Positions 37,463 to 47,019 are shown, numbered from the stretch's first letter. The stretch is DNA of 64,000 nucleotides from JBOFIQ01 sp051654905 (GCA_051654905.1 JBOFYY010000132.1:62001-126000); one strand, 5' to 3'. A program made the numbers and translations. The notes: generated by a model from the letters alone, not told the origin.

Positions 37463-38104
37463 TTAGGCTTTCACAGCCAGTAGTAGCCCATCACCGACGG
37501 GGATAAGCGCAGAGCAGAAATCGTCGTTAGCACGAACTGATTCCAAAGCCTCGCGGATAATGACAGTTTCGTCATCGTCGTTGTTGTCGTCAGCGACATG
37601 ACCATGCCATAACGCATCATTTAGAACTAGAAGTCCGCCAGAACGCAGTAGTCGGGCAGCTTGTTCGACATATTCGACGGCTTCGAGCTTGTCGCCGTCT
37701 AGGAAGACCATGTCGTAGGCGCCATCGCGAAGGTTTGGAAGAATATCTAGCGCGCGTCCAGAGATGAGCCGGGCTCGTTGAGAAGCGATGCCAGCAGTCT
37801 TGATCGCTTGACGAGCAGCAGTGTGCTGTTGCGGCTCAGTATCTAGAGAAGTCAAAACCCCGTCGGAAGCCATGCCATTGAAAAGCGCCAACGCGCTGAC
37901 ACCGGTTCCAGTTCCTACTTCCACGATTGCTCGGGCATTCAAGCTAGCGGCAAGAACTGACAGCAAGGAGGCGGCGCCTTGGCTGATAGGAGTTATATCA
38001 AGCTCGCGTGCAGCCATACGAGCCTGCTCGGCGGCCTCAGCGGCAGGAACGAAGGTCTCAGCAAAGCGCCAAGAGGCAGCAGATGGTGCAGTCAAGTCAA
38101 TCAC
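37463..38104 (-). CDS. O-methyltransferase (class I, Rv1220c-like)
   Basis: About 213 residues. The SAM-binding loop is VEVGTGTGVSALALF (about 61-75), followed by LDTEP and the metal-binding MVFLDGDK motif (about 130-137). These are marks of the divalent-metal-dependent catechol/caffeoyl-CoA O-methyltransferase family. The orthologous position beside tatB in mycobacteria is held by Rv1220c. I prefer the GTG at 38104, which has GTAGG nine bases upstream; a TTG at 38110 is also in frame. The substrate is unknown. Confidence 0.88.
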   Translation of the reverse strand: MIDLTAPSAASWRFAETFVPAAEAAEQARMAARELDITPISQGAASLLSVLAASLNARAIVEVGTGTGVSALALFNGMASDGVLTSLDTEPQQHTAARQAIKTAGIASQRARLISGRALDILPNLRDGAYDMVFLDGDKLEAVEYVEQAARLLRSGGLLVLNDALWHGHVADDNNDDDETVIIREALESVRANDDFCSALIPVGDGLLLAVKA

Positions 38105-38235
38105 AAACAATAGCCTACCTGTTCGGGACCCGTATGGGTAGATTTTAGTGCACTATGTAGATAGGGAATCTTGGATCTAGCAGGTAATCTTACTGTGAAC
38201 AGTGTTGGTAATAGCGGCAAATAGGAGGAGGGGAT

Positions 38236-38667
38236 ATGCCTAATTTGAATATGTCAGAAATCATCTTATTGCTGGTGCTGGCAGTAATAATTTTCGGTCC
38301 AGATCGTCTTCCAGAGTTAGCTCGCAAAGCGGCACGCCTCGTTAAGTTTTTACGGGGAATCGCAAATAATGCCCAAGACACCGTCCGGCGAGAATTAGGG
38401 CCAGAATACGCTGATTTACAGCTTTCAGATTTACAGCCCAAGAACATCGTGAAAAAAGTTTTAGCCGAGGACTACCAAGATATTGAAACTGAGATAACTT
38501 CCTTGCGCACTGAGGTAACCGAAGTATCAGATTCAGTGGTTGCAGTAACAGCAGCGGTAACCTCACAAGAATCTTCAGAAGCTAGCGATATAGCGCAACG
38601 TAATGCGCAGACAGCTATGGAAAAAATATCCCCAGAACTAGCCTCATTTGATTCAGACGGTACCTAA
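38236..38667 (+). CDS. tatB: Sec-independent translocase protein TatB
   Basis: A 143-residue protein with the Tat A/B signature: short N-terminal membrane helix (residues 7-20), FGPDRLPELARKAARLVKFLR hinge and amphipathic helix (20-42), then a long charged, partly coiled-coil tail. The acidic residue in the membrane segment and the PELAR sequence fit TatB more than TatA. It forms the substrate-receiving part of the twin-arginine export complex with TatC (not in this window). A strong GGAGGAGGGG stands before the ATG. Confidence 0.88.
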   Translation: MPNLNMSEIILLLVLAVIIFGPDRLPELARKAARLVKFLRGIANNAQDTVRRELGPEYADLQLSDLQPKNIVKKVLAEDYQDIETEITSLRTEVTEVSDSVVAVTAAVTSQESSEASDIAQRNAQTAMEKISPELASFDSDGT

Positions 38668-38687
38668 TAAGTCTGTTTATAGATAAA

Positions 38688-38724
38688 TAGCTGGTGGGAT
38701 CAGAAAATCTGAGGTCACCAGCTA
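38688..38724. terminator. Hairpin between tatB and mrp
   Basis: TAGCTGGTG (38688-38696) pairs with CACCAGCTA (38716-38724), with some further pairing inside the loop. It lies between two converging genes. No long T-run follows on either strand, so termination is plausible but not strongly supported. Confidence 0.55.
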
Positions 38725-38741
38725 CTAGTTAATTGACGATA

Positions 38742-39893
38742 TTATCCCTGAGGATTAAGACCTAACGGTTTCCCTTTCATCGAAGGACGCATCCCATTGA
38801 TGATGGTAGCCAGCGTCATAATGACTTGGCTTGCCATACAATCTGGCTCGGCTTCGACGATCGGAGCGCCTTCGTCGGCATTGGCGCGTAATGCTGGTTC
38901 TAGCGGAATCTGAGCTAGTAGCGGCACCGTGTATCCAGCGCGTTCGGTGATTGCTGCTGCTGTTGCCTGACCGCCACCTTCACCGAAAATATCGATGCGG
39001 TAGTGCTTACCGGTGTCTGGGGCCTCAAAATCAAACCATGACATATTCTCGATAACACCAAGGATACGTTGGTTCATAGCGGCAGCCATCGTTCCAGCAC
39101 GCTCAGCTACTTCAGCAGCAGCTTCCTGCGGTGTAGTTACGACGATGTACTCGGCTCCTGCGAGCTTAGAGCCAAGGCTCATAGCAATATCACCAGTGCC
39201 GGGGGGAAGATCAAGTAGTAGGTAATCTAAGTCGCCCCACACCACGTCAGAAAGCATTTGAGTAAGAGCTTTATCAAGAATCGGGCCGCGCCAAGCTACA
39301 ACATCGCGGCGATCTTCCTTGAACATTCCCATCGAAATAACTTTCATCCCCATGACTGGAACTGGCATGATCATGCCTTCAACGCCGGTGGGATGAGCGT
39401 CAGGAACACCTAATAGACTAGGAATAGAATGACCGTAAATATCGGCATCAAGAATGCCAACATTCTTGCCAAGTTTCGATAATGCCATAGCAAGATTTAC
39501 CGTCATCGACGACTTGCCTACGCCACCTTTACCAGAGGCGACACAAATAACTCGGGTGGTATTAGTTGGTAGATTGAAAGGAATCTCGCGAACAGTTCCG
39601 CCCAATTTTTTCTTTAACTCATCACGTTGCTCTTGGGACATCGTTCCCATAGCAACCTCAACGTCGGTGACATGATCGACAGCCATCAAAGCATCAGTAA
39701 TCGTGGTGCGTAGGATGTCTTTCATTGGACAGCCCGAGATCGTCAACAGAAGCTTTACGGTGACACGTCCGCCATCAACAGCAACCGACTCAACCATTCC
39801 TAATTCAGTAATAGGACGGTGAATTTCGGGATCTTGTACCTTCGATAAAGCCTCGACGATTGCGTCTTGTCTGGGCTCGGGAGTATCAACCAT
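38742..39893 (-). CDS. mrp: Mrp/ApbC-type iron-sulfur carrier ATPase
   Basis: A 383-residue protein. An N-terminal MIP18/DUF59 domain (about 8-85, with the conserved SGCPMKD) is followed by a ParA/MinD-like P-loop NTPase (about 112-370). The deviant Walker A is SGKGGVGKSS (about 119-128), with LDADIYGHSIP, then DLPPGTGD (Walker B). The family loads Fe-S clusters onto target proteins. The C-terminal CxxC of many Mrp proteins is not evident; a single Cys occurs in EPDCMASQ. It is probably the last gene of a minus-strand run glgB-like, mgtE-like, DUF1003, mrp. Confidence 0.92.
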   Translation of the reverse strand: MVDTPEPRQDAIVEALSKVQDPEIHRPITELGMVESVAVDGGRVTVKLLLTISGCPMKDILRTTITDALMAVDHVTDVEVAMGTMSQEQRDELKKKLGGTVREIPFNLPTNTTRVICVASGKGGVGKSSMTVNLAMALSKLGKNVGILDADIYGHSIPSLLGVPDAHPTGVEGMIMPVPVMGMKVISMGMFKEDRRDVVAWRGPILDKALTQMLSDVVWGDLDYLLLDLPPGTGDIAMSLGSKLAGAEYIVVTTPQEAAAEVAERAGTMAAAMNQRILGVIENMSWFDFEAPDTGKHYRIDIFGEGGGQATAAAITERAGYTVPLLAQIPLEPALRANADEGAPIVEAEPDCMASQVIMTLATIINGMRPSMKGKPLGLNPQG

Positions 39894-39948
39894 AGTGTCA
39901 GCCTATCTCTCAGGAGGGTAGCTTAGAAACTTTCCTTAACTAAGCTGA

Positions 39949-40482
39949 CTATTCGTCAGCCTCTTTATCGAGTTCTGCAAGAATGCTACGTAGCTCTTGA
40001 CGAATCTCATTTCTGATGTAGTCACGGGTAGCTAACTCGCCCACAGAGGCGCGTAGCGACGCGACTTCGCGAGCCAAGAAGTCCATATCGGCGCGAGCCT
40101 GTGATGCCACTCGACGATCATCTTCTAGCGAGATTCGATCTCGGGCTTCCTGCCTATTTTGAGCTAGCAATATGAGCGGTGCCGCGTAGGAAGCTTGCGT
40201 CGAAAAAACTAGATTAAGCAAAATGAAGGGGTAGGGGTCCCAAGACCAGTTTTTGTAGGCAGCCAAAATTAAGTTAGCGCTGACCCAGAAAATGATGAAG
40301 ATAGTCATCCATCCCAAAAACTTCCCGGTCCCCATAAACCGGGCAAAGTCTTCAGCGAACCGACCAAAAGAATCAGTATCAAGACTAGGCAGAAGCGATC
40401 GAGTGCGTTCGCCAGGAGTATCTAACCCAGTAGCGCGCCGCTTCTCGGTATCTTTCTTATCCTTCTTCTCCTTATCAGGCAT
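39949..40482 (-). CDS. DUF1003 membrane protein
   Basis: A 177-residue protein. A charged, lysine-rich start (1-25) precedes two membrane helices (about 58-78 and 88-105) and the family segment YPFILLNLVFSTQASYAAP, followed by RQEARDR and a charged coiled coil to the end. DUF1003 genes accompany mgtE-like genes in actinobacteria, and the role is unknown. Its ATG lies three bases after the stop of the MgtE-like gene, so the two are cotranscribed. Confidence 0.9.
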   Translation of the reverse strand: MPDKEKKDKKDTEKRRATGLDTPGERTRSLLPSLDTDSFGRFAEDFARFMGTGKFLGWMTIFIIFWVSANLILAAYKNWSWDPYPFILLNLVFSTQASYAAPLILLAQNRQEARDRISLEDDRRVASQARADMDFLAREVASLRASVGELATRDYIRNEIRQELRSILAELDKEADE

Positions 40483-40485
40483 TTG

Positions 40486-41724
40486 TCACCTCTGATCCAT
40501 TTGTTCGCCGCGCCAGTCTTCTGGAAGCATATGGTCTAGCACATCATCTACGGTTACGGCACCTAAAAGACGACTATCGGCGTCAACTACCGGAGCAATT
40601 ACTAGGTTGTAGGTAGCAAAATAGCGAGAGACTTCCGCCAAACTGGCGGTAGCGTTGAGTGGCTCAAGTCGCTCGTCGAGTAGCGACCCAACTAGCGTAG
40701 ATGGTGGTTCTCGGAGTAGGCGCTGGAAATGTACGCCGCCTAGCCAACGTCCAGTAGGTACATCTAGCGGAGTGCGACAGACAAAAACGGTAGACGCTAA
40801 TGCTGGAGTCAAGTTTTCATTGCGGATCTGTGCCAGTGCATCAGCTACTGTAGCGTCGGGTGCAACAATTACTGGCTCTGGGGTCATCATGCCGCCAGCA
40901 GTGTAAACCGCGTAGGAGAGCAGGTAGCGTACGTCGTTGGCTTCTTCTGGCTCCATTCGATCCAGCAGCTCTTCGGCTTTTTCTGGACGAAGCTCAGCAA
41001 TAAGATCGGCGGCGTCGTCAGGATCCATTTCTTCTAGCACATCAGCGGCACGCTCAGGCTCTAGCGCTTCAATAAGTGCGATCTGTTCATCTTCAGGGAG
41101 TTCTTCCAACGCTCCAGCCAGTACCTCATCATCGAGAGCATTAGCGACTTCTGCTCGTCTAGCTGGTTGAAGATCATGCAGTTCTCGGGCTAAATCAGCT
41201 GGATTCATTTCCTCCATCTGCGCCACGATAGTAGCGGTATCTTGCACACCTGCGAACGAAAGATCAACCAGTTGCGTCCACTCGACAATCCGAATATGGG
41301 GTTTACGACCGAAACGTAAAACTGGACGATCTGTGAGCGCAAATTCAGCTAACTCCCAATCACGAGCACCAACTAGCCGTATACCAATGTCGTAAATCTG
41401 GGCTTCGCTACCATCACGGACCGTGACTCGTCGATCAAAAAGATCTTCAATAACGAGCATTTCAGCAGGACGGCGCGAAAACTTTCGGGTATCAACTAGT
41501 CCAGTGATAGCAACCTGAGAAGCATCAACTTGGTGAACGCGCGCTATTGGAACGAAGATGCGGTGGCGCGCAAAAAGCTCAACGACAAGCCCCTTGGCGC
41601 GGGGTGGACGTCCGGGTAGGAGCACCTGTAGGACAACGTCGCGAACTTTGCCAACTTGCGATCCAGCAGAATCTACGACAGGGAGCCCGCGTAGTCGGGA
41701 GAGGAAAATTGACGAACTTGGCAC
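40486..41724 (-). CDS. MgtE N-domain/CBS protein without membrane domain
   Basis: A 412-residue soluble protein. There is an N-terminal PRC-barrel-like region (about 1-85, GLPVVDSAGSQVGKVRDVVL), an MgtE intracellular N domain with acidic helical repeats (about 165-270: LEELPEDEQ, ALEPERAADVLEEMDPDDAADLI) and a CBS pair (about 280-405, with GAVTVDDVLDHMLPEDW at the end). The membrane domain of true MgtE Mg2+ channels is absent, so it is likely a Mg2+-sensing or regulatory relative. The GTG start at 41724 lies 16 bases after the glgB-like stop. The same architecture occurs in the mycobacterial counterpart. Confidence 0.88.
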   Translation of the reverse strand: MPSSSIFLSRLRGLPVVDSAGSQVGKVRDVVLQVLLPGRPPRAKGLVVELFARHRIFVPIARVHQVDASQVAITGLVDTRKFSRRPAEMLVIEDLFDRRVTVRDGSEAQIYDIGIRLVGARDWELAEFALTDRPVLRFGRKPHIRIVEWTQLVDLSFAGVQDTATIVAQMEEMNPADLARELHDLQPARRAEVANALDDEVLAGALEELPEDEQIALIEALEPERAADVLEEMDPDDAADLIAELRPEKAEELLDRMEPEEANDVRYLLSYAVYTAGGMMTPEPVIVAPDATVADALAQIRNENLTPALASTVFVCRTPLDVPTGRWLGGVHFQRLLREPPSTLVGSLLDERLEPLNATASLAEVSRYFATYNLVIAPVVDADSRLLGAVTVDDVLDHMLPEDWRGEQMDQR

Positions 41725-41740
41725 ATCTGGACTTTACCCC

Positions 41741-43513
41741 CTACTGCGCATATGAGTACACCAATACCGAATATGGCCCAATAGAAATAGTTGCAGTAGC
41801 CAGACCATCGGCAGGCTCGGTGGCGGTTGCGACTAGATCAAATGCCGGGAAATTGCTGAAATTATCCGAATAAATGTTGGCATCTGAATTGAGATGAAGT
41901 TGCCAACGTCCTGCTGCTGGGAACGGAAGTTGATACGACGGTTGTGCATTGGCATCAAAATTTGCGATTACAACAACTGAATCGCCGGTACCTCCGTCCA
42001 TCCACCGATGAAAGGCGATGAGATTTTTAGAATCGTCATGATGAAGAATCTGAGTATGTTGTCCCTGCAACCCTCGGGTGCTACCAGAAAGGTTACGACG
42101 AGCTTTTATTAGGTCGTGGTATAGGCGCACGATTCCGCTGAAATTGTCGTTATGGGCCCAATTCAAGGGCACCGAATCTTGAAAATAAGATCCTTGAAGG
42201 AACTCCTGTCCTTGAAAAATCATAGGAATCCCGGGAGACATAAATGCTAGAGAAGCAGCAAGAGTTGATCGCTTCTGGGCGTACCACGATTCAGCATCGC
42301 TGTGATCAATTTCTTGTGGTACTCGAGCTTTGCCGTTAGCTACTTCATCATGAGATTCGGTGTAGATAACTCGCGAAAATGCATCATCGTTGTATCGGTA
42401 AAGAACTGAAGAAATTACTTGTGACATGGAACGATCCGTATCAGCGCAAACGATAGCTGCTTCTCGAATTGGGTGGACAAATTGCGCATCCCACTGAGCA
42501 TGGAAACATGCGCCATCAGGCCCGTCATCAGTGATTAGTGGATCAGAATGAAGATCTTCGGCAATAAAAATTTTTCCCGGGAAATCAGCTCGCAATGATT
42601 CATTTATCCAACGCAGCAATGACCAGCCATCAGGTAGATCCATGCCGCTACCAGAAACTGAGGTTATGTAAGGGGTCATATCGTAGCGAAGTCCATCTAC
42701 GTGGTAATCCTGCAACCACATCCGGGCGTTGTCGCGGATGAAATCACGAACTTCACTACGGCCATAATCGGGGCGAGTATCCCCCCAAGGAGTAGCAGAA
42801 CGATAATCGTTATAGAAGTAGATACCGCCCTTATCGTTTTCACTCCACCCGTCGAATTGCCAAGTGGAAAGATCGCTGGGGCCAATATGGTTATATACGA
42901 CATCAGCTAGGACTGCGAGACCGCGTTTGTGGGCTTCTCGAACAAAAGTTTTCAGAGCATCCGGGCCGCCATAGGCAGATTCCACTGTAAAAATATGGGC
43001 AGGGTTATAGCCCCAAGAATAGTCGCCAGCGAACTCCATCACTGGCATCAACCCGATGACATTTACGCCTAGGTCAACAAGATAATCAAGTTGTTCTACC
43101 GCATCGTAGAGAGTCGCCGGGCCGCTGCTAGTTTTTAGAAAAGAGCCAACATGAAGCTCATAAATCACAAGTTCGTTGAAAGCTGGGAGTGTAAAAGAGT
43201 CTCCTTGCCAATCGAATATACGATGATCGTAAAGAACACCGTCACCTACGGAGTTGGTGACCTGCGGCGCGCGAGGATCAATTCGATCAAACCAGTTGCC
43301 GTCTCGACAAATTTTGTATTTATACTTCTGTCCGACTAAGGCACCAGGAATATCCAGATACCAGTTACCAGACCCTTCGGGAGCCATCGCAGTAGGAACC
43401 CAGCCATTGAAGTCACCATAAATCTGGACTTCGGAGGCATTAGGTGCCCATACCCGAAATGCGACACCGGCGTCGTAAAAAATAGGACCCATTCCGGACA
43501 AAACACTGCTCAC
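41741..43513 (-). CDS. GH13 glucan branching enzyme-like protein
   Basis: A 590-residue protein. An N-terminal CBM48-like domain (about 8-100: VAFRVWAPNASEVQIYGDFN) is followed by a GH13 barrel (about 115-480) and a C-terminal beta domain. Catalytic positions are visible: nucleophile Asp in VDGLRYDMT, acid Glu in IAEDLH, third carboxylate in ESHDE. The sequence order and size resemble short 1,4-alpha-glucan branching enzymes or related alpha-amylases; the usual GlgB is over 700 residues with an extra N-terminal domain. It probably acts on glycogen made by glgA/glgC. It begins the minus-strand run toward mrp. Confidence 0.82.
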   Translation of the reverse strand: MSSVLSGMGPIFYDAGVAFRVWAPNASEVQIYGDFNGWVPTAMAPEGSGNWYLDIPGALVGQKYKYKICRDGNWFDRIDPRAPQVTNSVGDGVLYDHRIFDWQGDSFTLPAFNELVIYELHVGSFLKTSSGPATLYDAVEQLDYLVDLGVNVIGLMPVMEFAGDYSWGYNPAHIFTVESAYGGPDALKTFVREAHKRGLAVLADVVYNHIGPSDLSTWQFDGWSENDKGGIYFYNDYRSATPWGDTRPDYGRSEVRDFIRDNARMWLQDYHVDGLRYDMTPYITSVSGSGMDLPDGWSLLRWINESLRADFPGKIFIAEDLHSDPLITDDGPDGACFHAQWDAQFVHPIREAAIVCADTDRSMSQVISSVLYRYNDDAFSRVIYTESHDEVANGKARVPQEIDHSDAESWYAQKRSTLAASLAFMSPGIPMIFQGQEFLQGSYFQDSVPLNWAHNDNFSGIVRLYHDLIKARRNLSGSTRGLQGQHTQILHHDDSKNLIAFHRWMDGGTGDSVVVIANFDANAQPSYQLPFPAAGRWQLHLNSDANIYSDNFSNFPAFDLVATATEPADGLATATISIGPYSVLVYSYAQ

Positions 43514-43672
43514 AGTCTCTCCTAAAGTAGTGAAGTGATAATGATGAGGATACGGTGACGAACAGTATTGATGAGTAAAAGCTAAGGATAAAAAGATTTT
43601 TCTTAGGTAAATAAGTTAGATTTTCACTTCAAAACTGTCGCAAAGTGATGATGGATTCTCTACCTTTAAGAT

Positions 43673-44212
43673 ATGGCTACTATTACCCCTAAGATTCCGA
43701 AGTCTTTCGTTTTGGAATACCCCATGACAGTTGCTAATTACGATAGCTATCAAGCAGCTCAAAAAGCGGTAGATCATCTAGCAGATGAAAACTTTCCAGT
43801 TGAGAACATCGCTATTGTAGGAACTGACCTACGTCAGTACGAGCGAGTTTTAGGCAAGAGTAGCTGGATGAGCGTGCTATTAAGTGGTGCAGCAGCAGGC
43901 GCTATGTCGGGTTTGATGATTGCACTAATGCTATTTTTACTGCGCGTCACAACCATGGGAAATGCCTTCCTAGTAGGTATTGGTTTGGGCATCATATTCG
44001 GTGCATTGAGTGCAGCCATGAGCTATGCAGTAATGCGTGGACAGCGAGATTTCAATTCGCTAACTCAAACTTTCGCTAACTCTTATGAGGTAGTTGCAGA
44101 GCATAAAGTTGCTCAACAAGCCCGTGAGATCCTAGAAAAAGCAGGACTTTCTGGGCTAGTGGCAAAAACTGCTGCACCGCAAACACCTACATATCTGCCA
44201 ACCGAAAAGTAA
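43673..44212 (+). CDS. General stress protein 17M-like (YflT family) membrane protein
   Basis: A 179-residue protein with an N-terminal ferredoxin-like domain (about 18-60, ANYDSYQAAQKAVDHLAD and VENIAIVGTDL), two membrane helices (about 68-92 and 98-122) and a C-terminal domain (SYEVVAEHKVAQQAREIL). This layout is common to actinobacterial 'general stress protein' genes. There is a possible later ATG (MTVANYD, residue 18) that would remove the first 17 residues. A perfect terminator follows. Function unknown. Confidence 0.82.
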   Translation: MATITPKIPKSFVLEYPMTVANYDSYQAAQKAVDHLADENFPVENIAIVGTDLRQYERVLGKSSWMSVLLSGAAAGAMSGLMIALMLFLLRVTTMGNAFLVGIGLGIIFGALSAAMSYAVMRGQRDFNSLTQTFANSYEVVAEHKVAQQAREILEKAGLSGLVAKTAAPQTPTYLPTEK

Positions 44213-44222
44213 GTATCTAACC

Positions 44223-44262
44223 AACACGGGGAGAACGAAATAATCGTTCTCCCCGTGTTTTT
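44223..44262. terminator. Terminator between stress-protein gene and corA
   Basis: A perfect 16-bp stem (44223-44238 with 44244-44259) with a five-base loop is followed by T-runs. It separates two converging genes and can serve both. Confidence 0.9.
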
Positions 44263-44277
44263 AGTTAATAGTTGAGG

Positions 44278-45375
44278 CTACAACCAGCGATGTTTTCTAA
44301 GCCATAAATAAGTGCAGACCATCAGTATTGCTGTTACTGACAGCACAACAGGGTATCCCCATGAATGAGATAGCTCTGGCATATGTTCAAAGTTCATGCC
44401 ATACCAACCAAAAATAGTGGTAGGGATAGCGAGGATCCCAACAGCTGCAGAGATTTTACGAGTATCTTGATTATCTTCGACGCTGGCGCGAGCTAGGGCA
44501 GCTTGCAGTAGCGTATTAAGAATTTCGTCGAAAGAAGCAATAGATTCTCGTACTTCTAGATGGTGGTCAGATAGTTCCCGGAAATAAGGGCGCATATCTT
44601 CAGGAACTTGAGCAAAAGGACGAGTAGCCATTTGCATTAGGGGAGTTCCTAACGGAATAACAGCTCTCTTGAACTCGATAAGTTCACGTTTCAGGCCATA
44701 AACCGTATCAACTTGATGAGTACGAGTCTTAGCAAACGTGAGTTCCTCTACCTCATCAATATCTGCCTCGAAATCAGCGGCAACTTGATTGTAGTCATCG
44801 GTGATCTGATCCATCACGCCATAAAGAACAGCTGAAGGTCCAAAGCGCATAACATGATCATTATCTTGCTCTAGACGACGCCGTAGCCCAGACAAACTAG
44901 CGTGGTTTCCGCGTCGGACTGTCAATACAAAACCTGGGCCAATGAAGATCATAATTTGCCCAGTCTCGACAACCTCAGCAGCCTCATTTAGTACTGGGTG
45001 ATCAACATAAGTAATCGTAGAAACAACGGCGAAGGTCGTATCGTCGAATTGCTCAACTTTAGAACGGCTATGACCTTCTACCGCATCTTCAATAGCTAGT
45101 GGGTGCAAGTTAAAGCTGCGCGCCATCTCAGCCATGTCTTGATCGTTAGGATCTTTCAGCCCTAACCAAACAAATCCCTGCCCATCGTTAGCGCGGGCAG
45201 TAGCAAAAGCAAGATCAGTACATTCTTGACGCGCGCCATCAACGTACCAACCCCAAGCGACGATAGCGTCGCTAAGAGGTTGGGTAGCGCGAGGTGTTTT
45301 CGTTGCCCCATAGGGGGAGCGACGAGTTGAACCTAACCGAGGGAGCGGGACACTATTACGGCGATATGTGGGCAT
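44278..45375 (-). CDS. corA: CorA magnesium/cobalt transporter
   Basis: A 365-residue protein with a large cytoplasmic N-terminal funnel (about 30-295) and two C-terminal membrane helices. The signature YGMNFEHMPELSHSWGYP (about 325-342; GMN motif) closes the first helix and the loop, and the C-terminus ends in the basic KHRWL. It mediates passive Mg2+ uptake. AAGGGG stands seven bases before the ATG at 45375. The MgtE-like and DUF1003 genes nearby make this a Mg2+-related neighbourhood. Confidence 0.93.
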   Translation of the reverse strand: MPTYRRNSVPLPRLGSTRRSPYGATKTPRATQPLSDAIVAWGWYVDGARQECTDLAFATARANDGQGFVWLGLKDPNDQDMAEMARSFNLHPLAIEDAVEGHSRSKVEQFDDTTFAVVSTITYVDHPVLNEAAEVVETGQIMIFIGPGFVLTVRRGNHASLSGLRRRLEQDNDHVMRFGPSAVLYGVMDQITDDYNQVAADFEADIDEVEELTFAKTRTHQVDTVYGLKRELIEFKRAVIPLGTPLMQMATRPFAQVPEDMRPYFRELSDHHLEVRESIASFDEILNTLLQAALARASVEDNQDTRKISAAVGILAIPTTIFGWYGMNFEHMPELSHSWGYPVVLSVTAILMVCTYLWLRKHRWL

Positions 45376-45408
45376 ATCAATCCCCTTAAAGTGAGTAAGA
45401 GTGTGCTC

Positions 45409-46872
45409 CTAGGCACCCAATAGACCAGCCATCCAAGCTTCAATAGCATCAGGATCGCGAGGGAGTTTGTCGGAAAGAATTACTGGGCCGTCTTCGGTGA
45501 TAAGCACATCATCTTCGATCCGAACTCCGATACCGCGTAATTCCTCAGGTACTAATAAGTCAGTAGCTTTCAGATAAATTCCAGGCTCTACAGTAACGAT
45601 CATGCCCGCCTTGAGTTCTCCCATCCGGTACTGCTCATTACGAGCTTGCGCACAGTCATGGACGTCAAGGCCAAGGTGGTGAGAAGTGCCATGCACCATC
45701 CAACGTCGATGTTGCCCACCTTCTGGCGATAGCGATTCTTCTGAGGTTACCGGAAGCAGCCCCCAATCGTAGAGATACTGGGCAATAACAGCGATAGCAG
45801 CTTTATGAATATCGGCAAAAGTATTGCCGATCTTGCAAGCCTCAAAACCAGCTTTCTGAGCTTCTAAAACAGCTTCATAAACTTTACGCTGTGGCGCTGA
45901 GAAAGTTCCTGATACTGGCAAAGTACGAGTGATGTCGGCAGTGTAGAGCGTATCTACTTCGATGCCAGCGTCAAGAAGTAGCAGATCACCCTTCTTGAGA
46001 TCACCATCGTTGCGAATCCAGTGCAGTGTATTTGCATGATCTCCAGAAGCAGCGATGGTGTCATATCCAACTGCGTTGCCTTCATGGCGGGCATAGAGTC
46101 CAAATACGCCTTCTACCCAGCGTTCGCCACGACCACGCTTTAGCGCTTCTGGGAGATCAGCAACAACAGCTTCAAACGCCTTAGCGGTTTTGTCACACGC
46201 ATCCTGCATCTGAGCGATTTCAAAATCATCTTTACAGAACCGTAACTCGGATAAGGCTTGCTCGAGTTCTTCGTCGAGAGTTTCAGCATTTTCTACAGTA
46301 CGCAGCGCAGCTACTTTAGCGGTGATAGCAGCATCTGCATGTGACAGAACCCGCATCACTGTGGTTTCGGCATTCTTGGTCAGCGCCTCATCTAAATCTG
46401 CGATAGGGGCAACATGGAGACCAGTCATTGCTGCCATCTCTTCCAGAGATTCACGCTGGCCTACCCACACTTCGCCATAACGAGAATCGGCATAGAACTC
46501 GCGATCAGTACGAGGAGCACGCGGCTTAAAGTACAAAGTGGCGTTATGTTGATCGCCTGCTGGTTCTAGCACCAACACCGCATCAGGTTCGCGGTCAGTT
46601 CCTAAACCAGTCATATGGGTAAAAGCAGAATGCGGACGGTAACGGTAGTCGCAGTCATTGCTACGAACTTTCAGACCACCTGCTGGAATTATGAGTCGTT
46701 CTCCGGGGAACATTACTGAAAGTCGATCTCGACGAGCCGCAGCCCACTCGCTTGCTGGAAGTACCTCAGGAAGTGTGGTGTCATACGGTGCCCAACTTTG
46801 TGGAATAAAATCTACAAAAGCTTCAGAAAATGGGGACTGTCGGTTTGGCAATTTCTGCTGTTCTTCGCTCAT
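45409..46872 (-). CDS. pepP: Xaa-Pro aminopeptidase (aminopeptidase P, M24B)
   Basis: About 487 residues. The N-terminal AMP_N domain includes DYRYRPHSAFTHMTGLG, and the pita-bread catalytic domain (about 210-470) has the metal ligands in LLLDAGIEVDTLYTADITRT (two Asp), HGTSHHLGLDVHD (His), VTVEPGIYL (Glu) and IRIEDDVLIT-type sequence (Glu; here VRIEDDVLIT). It removes an N-terminal residue before proline. The ATG at 46872 has AGGAG six bases upstream; the longer frame from 46902 lacks this. corA follows at 34 bases. Confidence 0.92.
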   Translation of the reverse strand: MSEEQQKLPNRQSPFSEAFVDFIPQSWAPYDTTLPEVLPASEWAAARRDRLSVMFPGERLIIPAGGLKVRSNDCDYRYRPHSAFTHMTGLGTDREPDAVLVLEPAGDQHNATLYFKPRAPRTDREFYADSRYGEVWVGQRESLEEMAAMTGLHVAPIADLDEALTKNAETTVMRVLSHADAAITAKVAALRTVENAETLDEELEQALSELRFCKDDFEIAQMQDACDKTAKAFEAVVADLPEALKRGRGERWVEGVFGLYARHEGNAVGYDTIAASGDHANTLHWIRNDGDLKKGDLLLLDAGIEVDTLYTADITRTLPVSGTFSAPQRKVYEAVLEAQKAGFEACKIGNTFADIHKAAIAVIAQYLYDWGLLPVTSEESLSPEGGQHRRWMVHGTSHHLGLDVHDCAQARNEQYRMGELKAGMIVTVEPGIYLKATDLLVPEELRGIGVRIEDDVLITEDGPVILSDKLPRDPDAIEAWMAGLLGA

Positions 46873-47019
46873 AGCGCACTCCTGAGGGATAGATGACGAC
46901 ATACTGATACTAGACGGCTAATGGTGTTAACGTGATGGGGGAGCCCGTTCATGAACACGTTAGTGGAGTAGAACAGGTGTAGTTCAGGGGATATTCTCCT
47001 ATCAAGAGAGGAACGTTAC

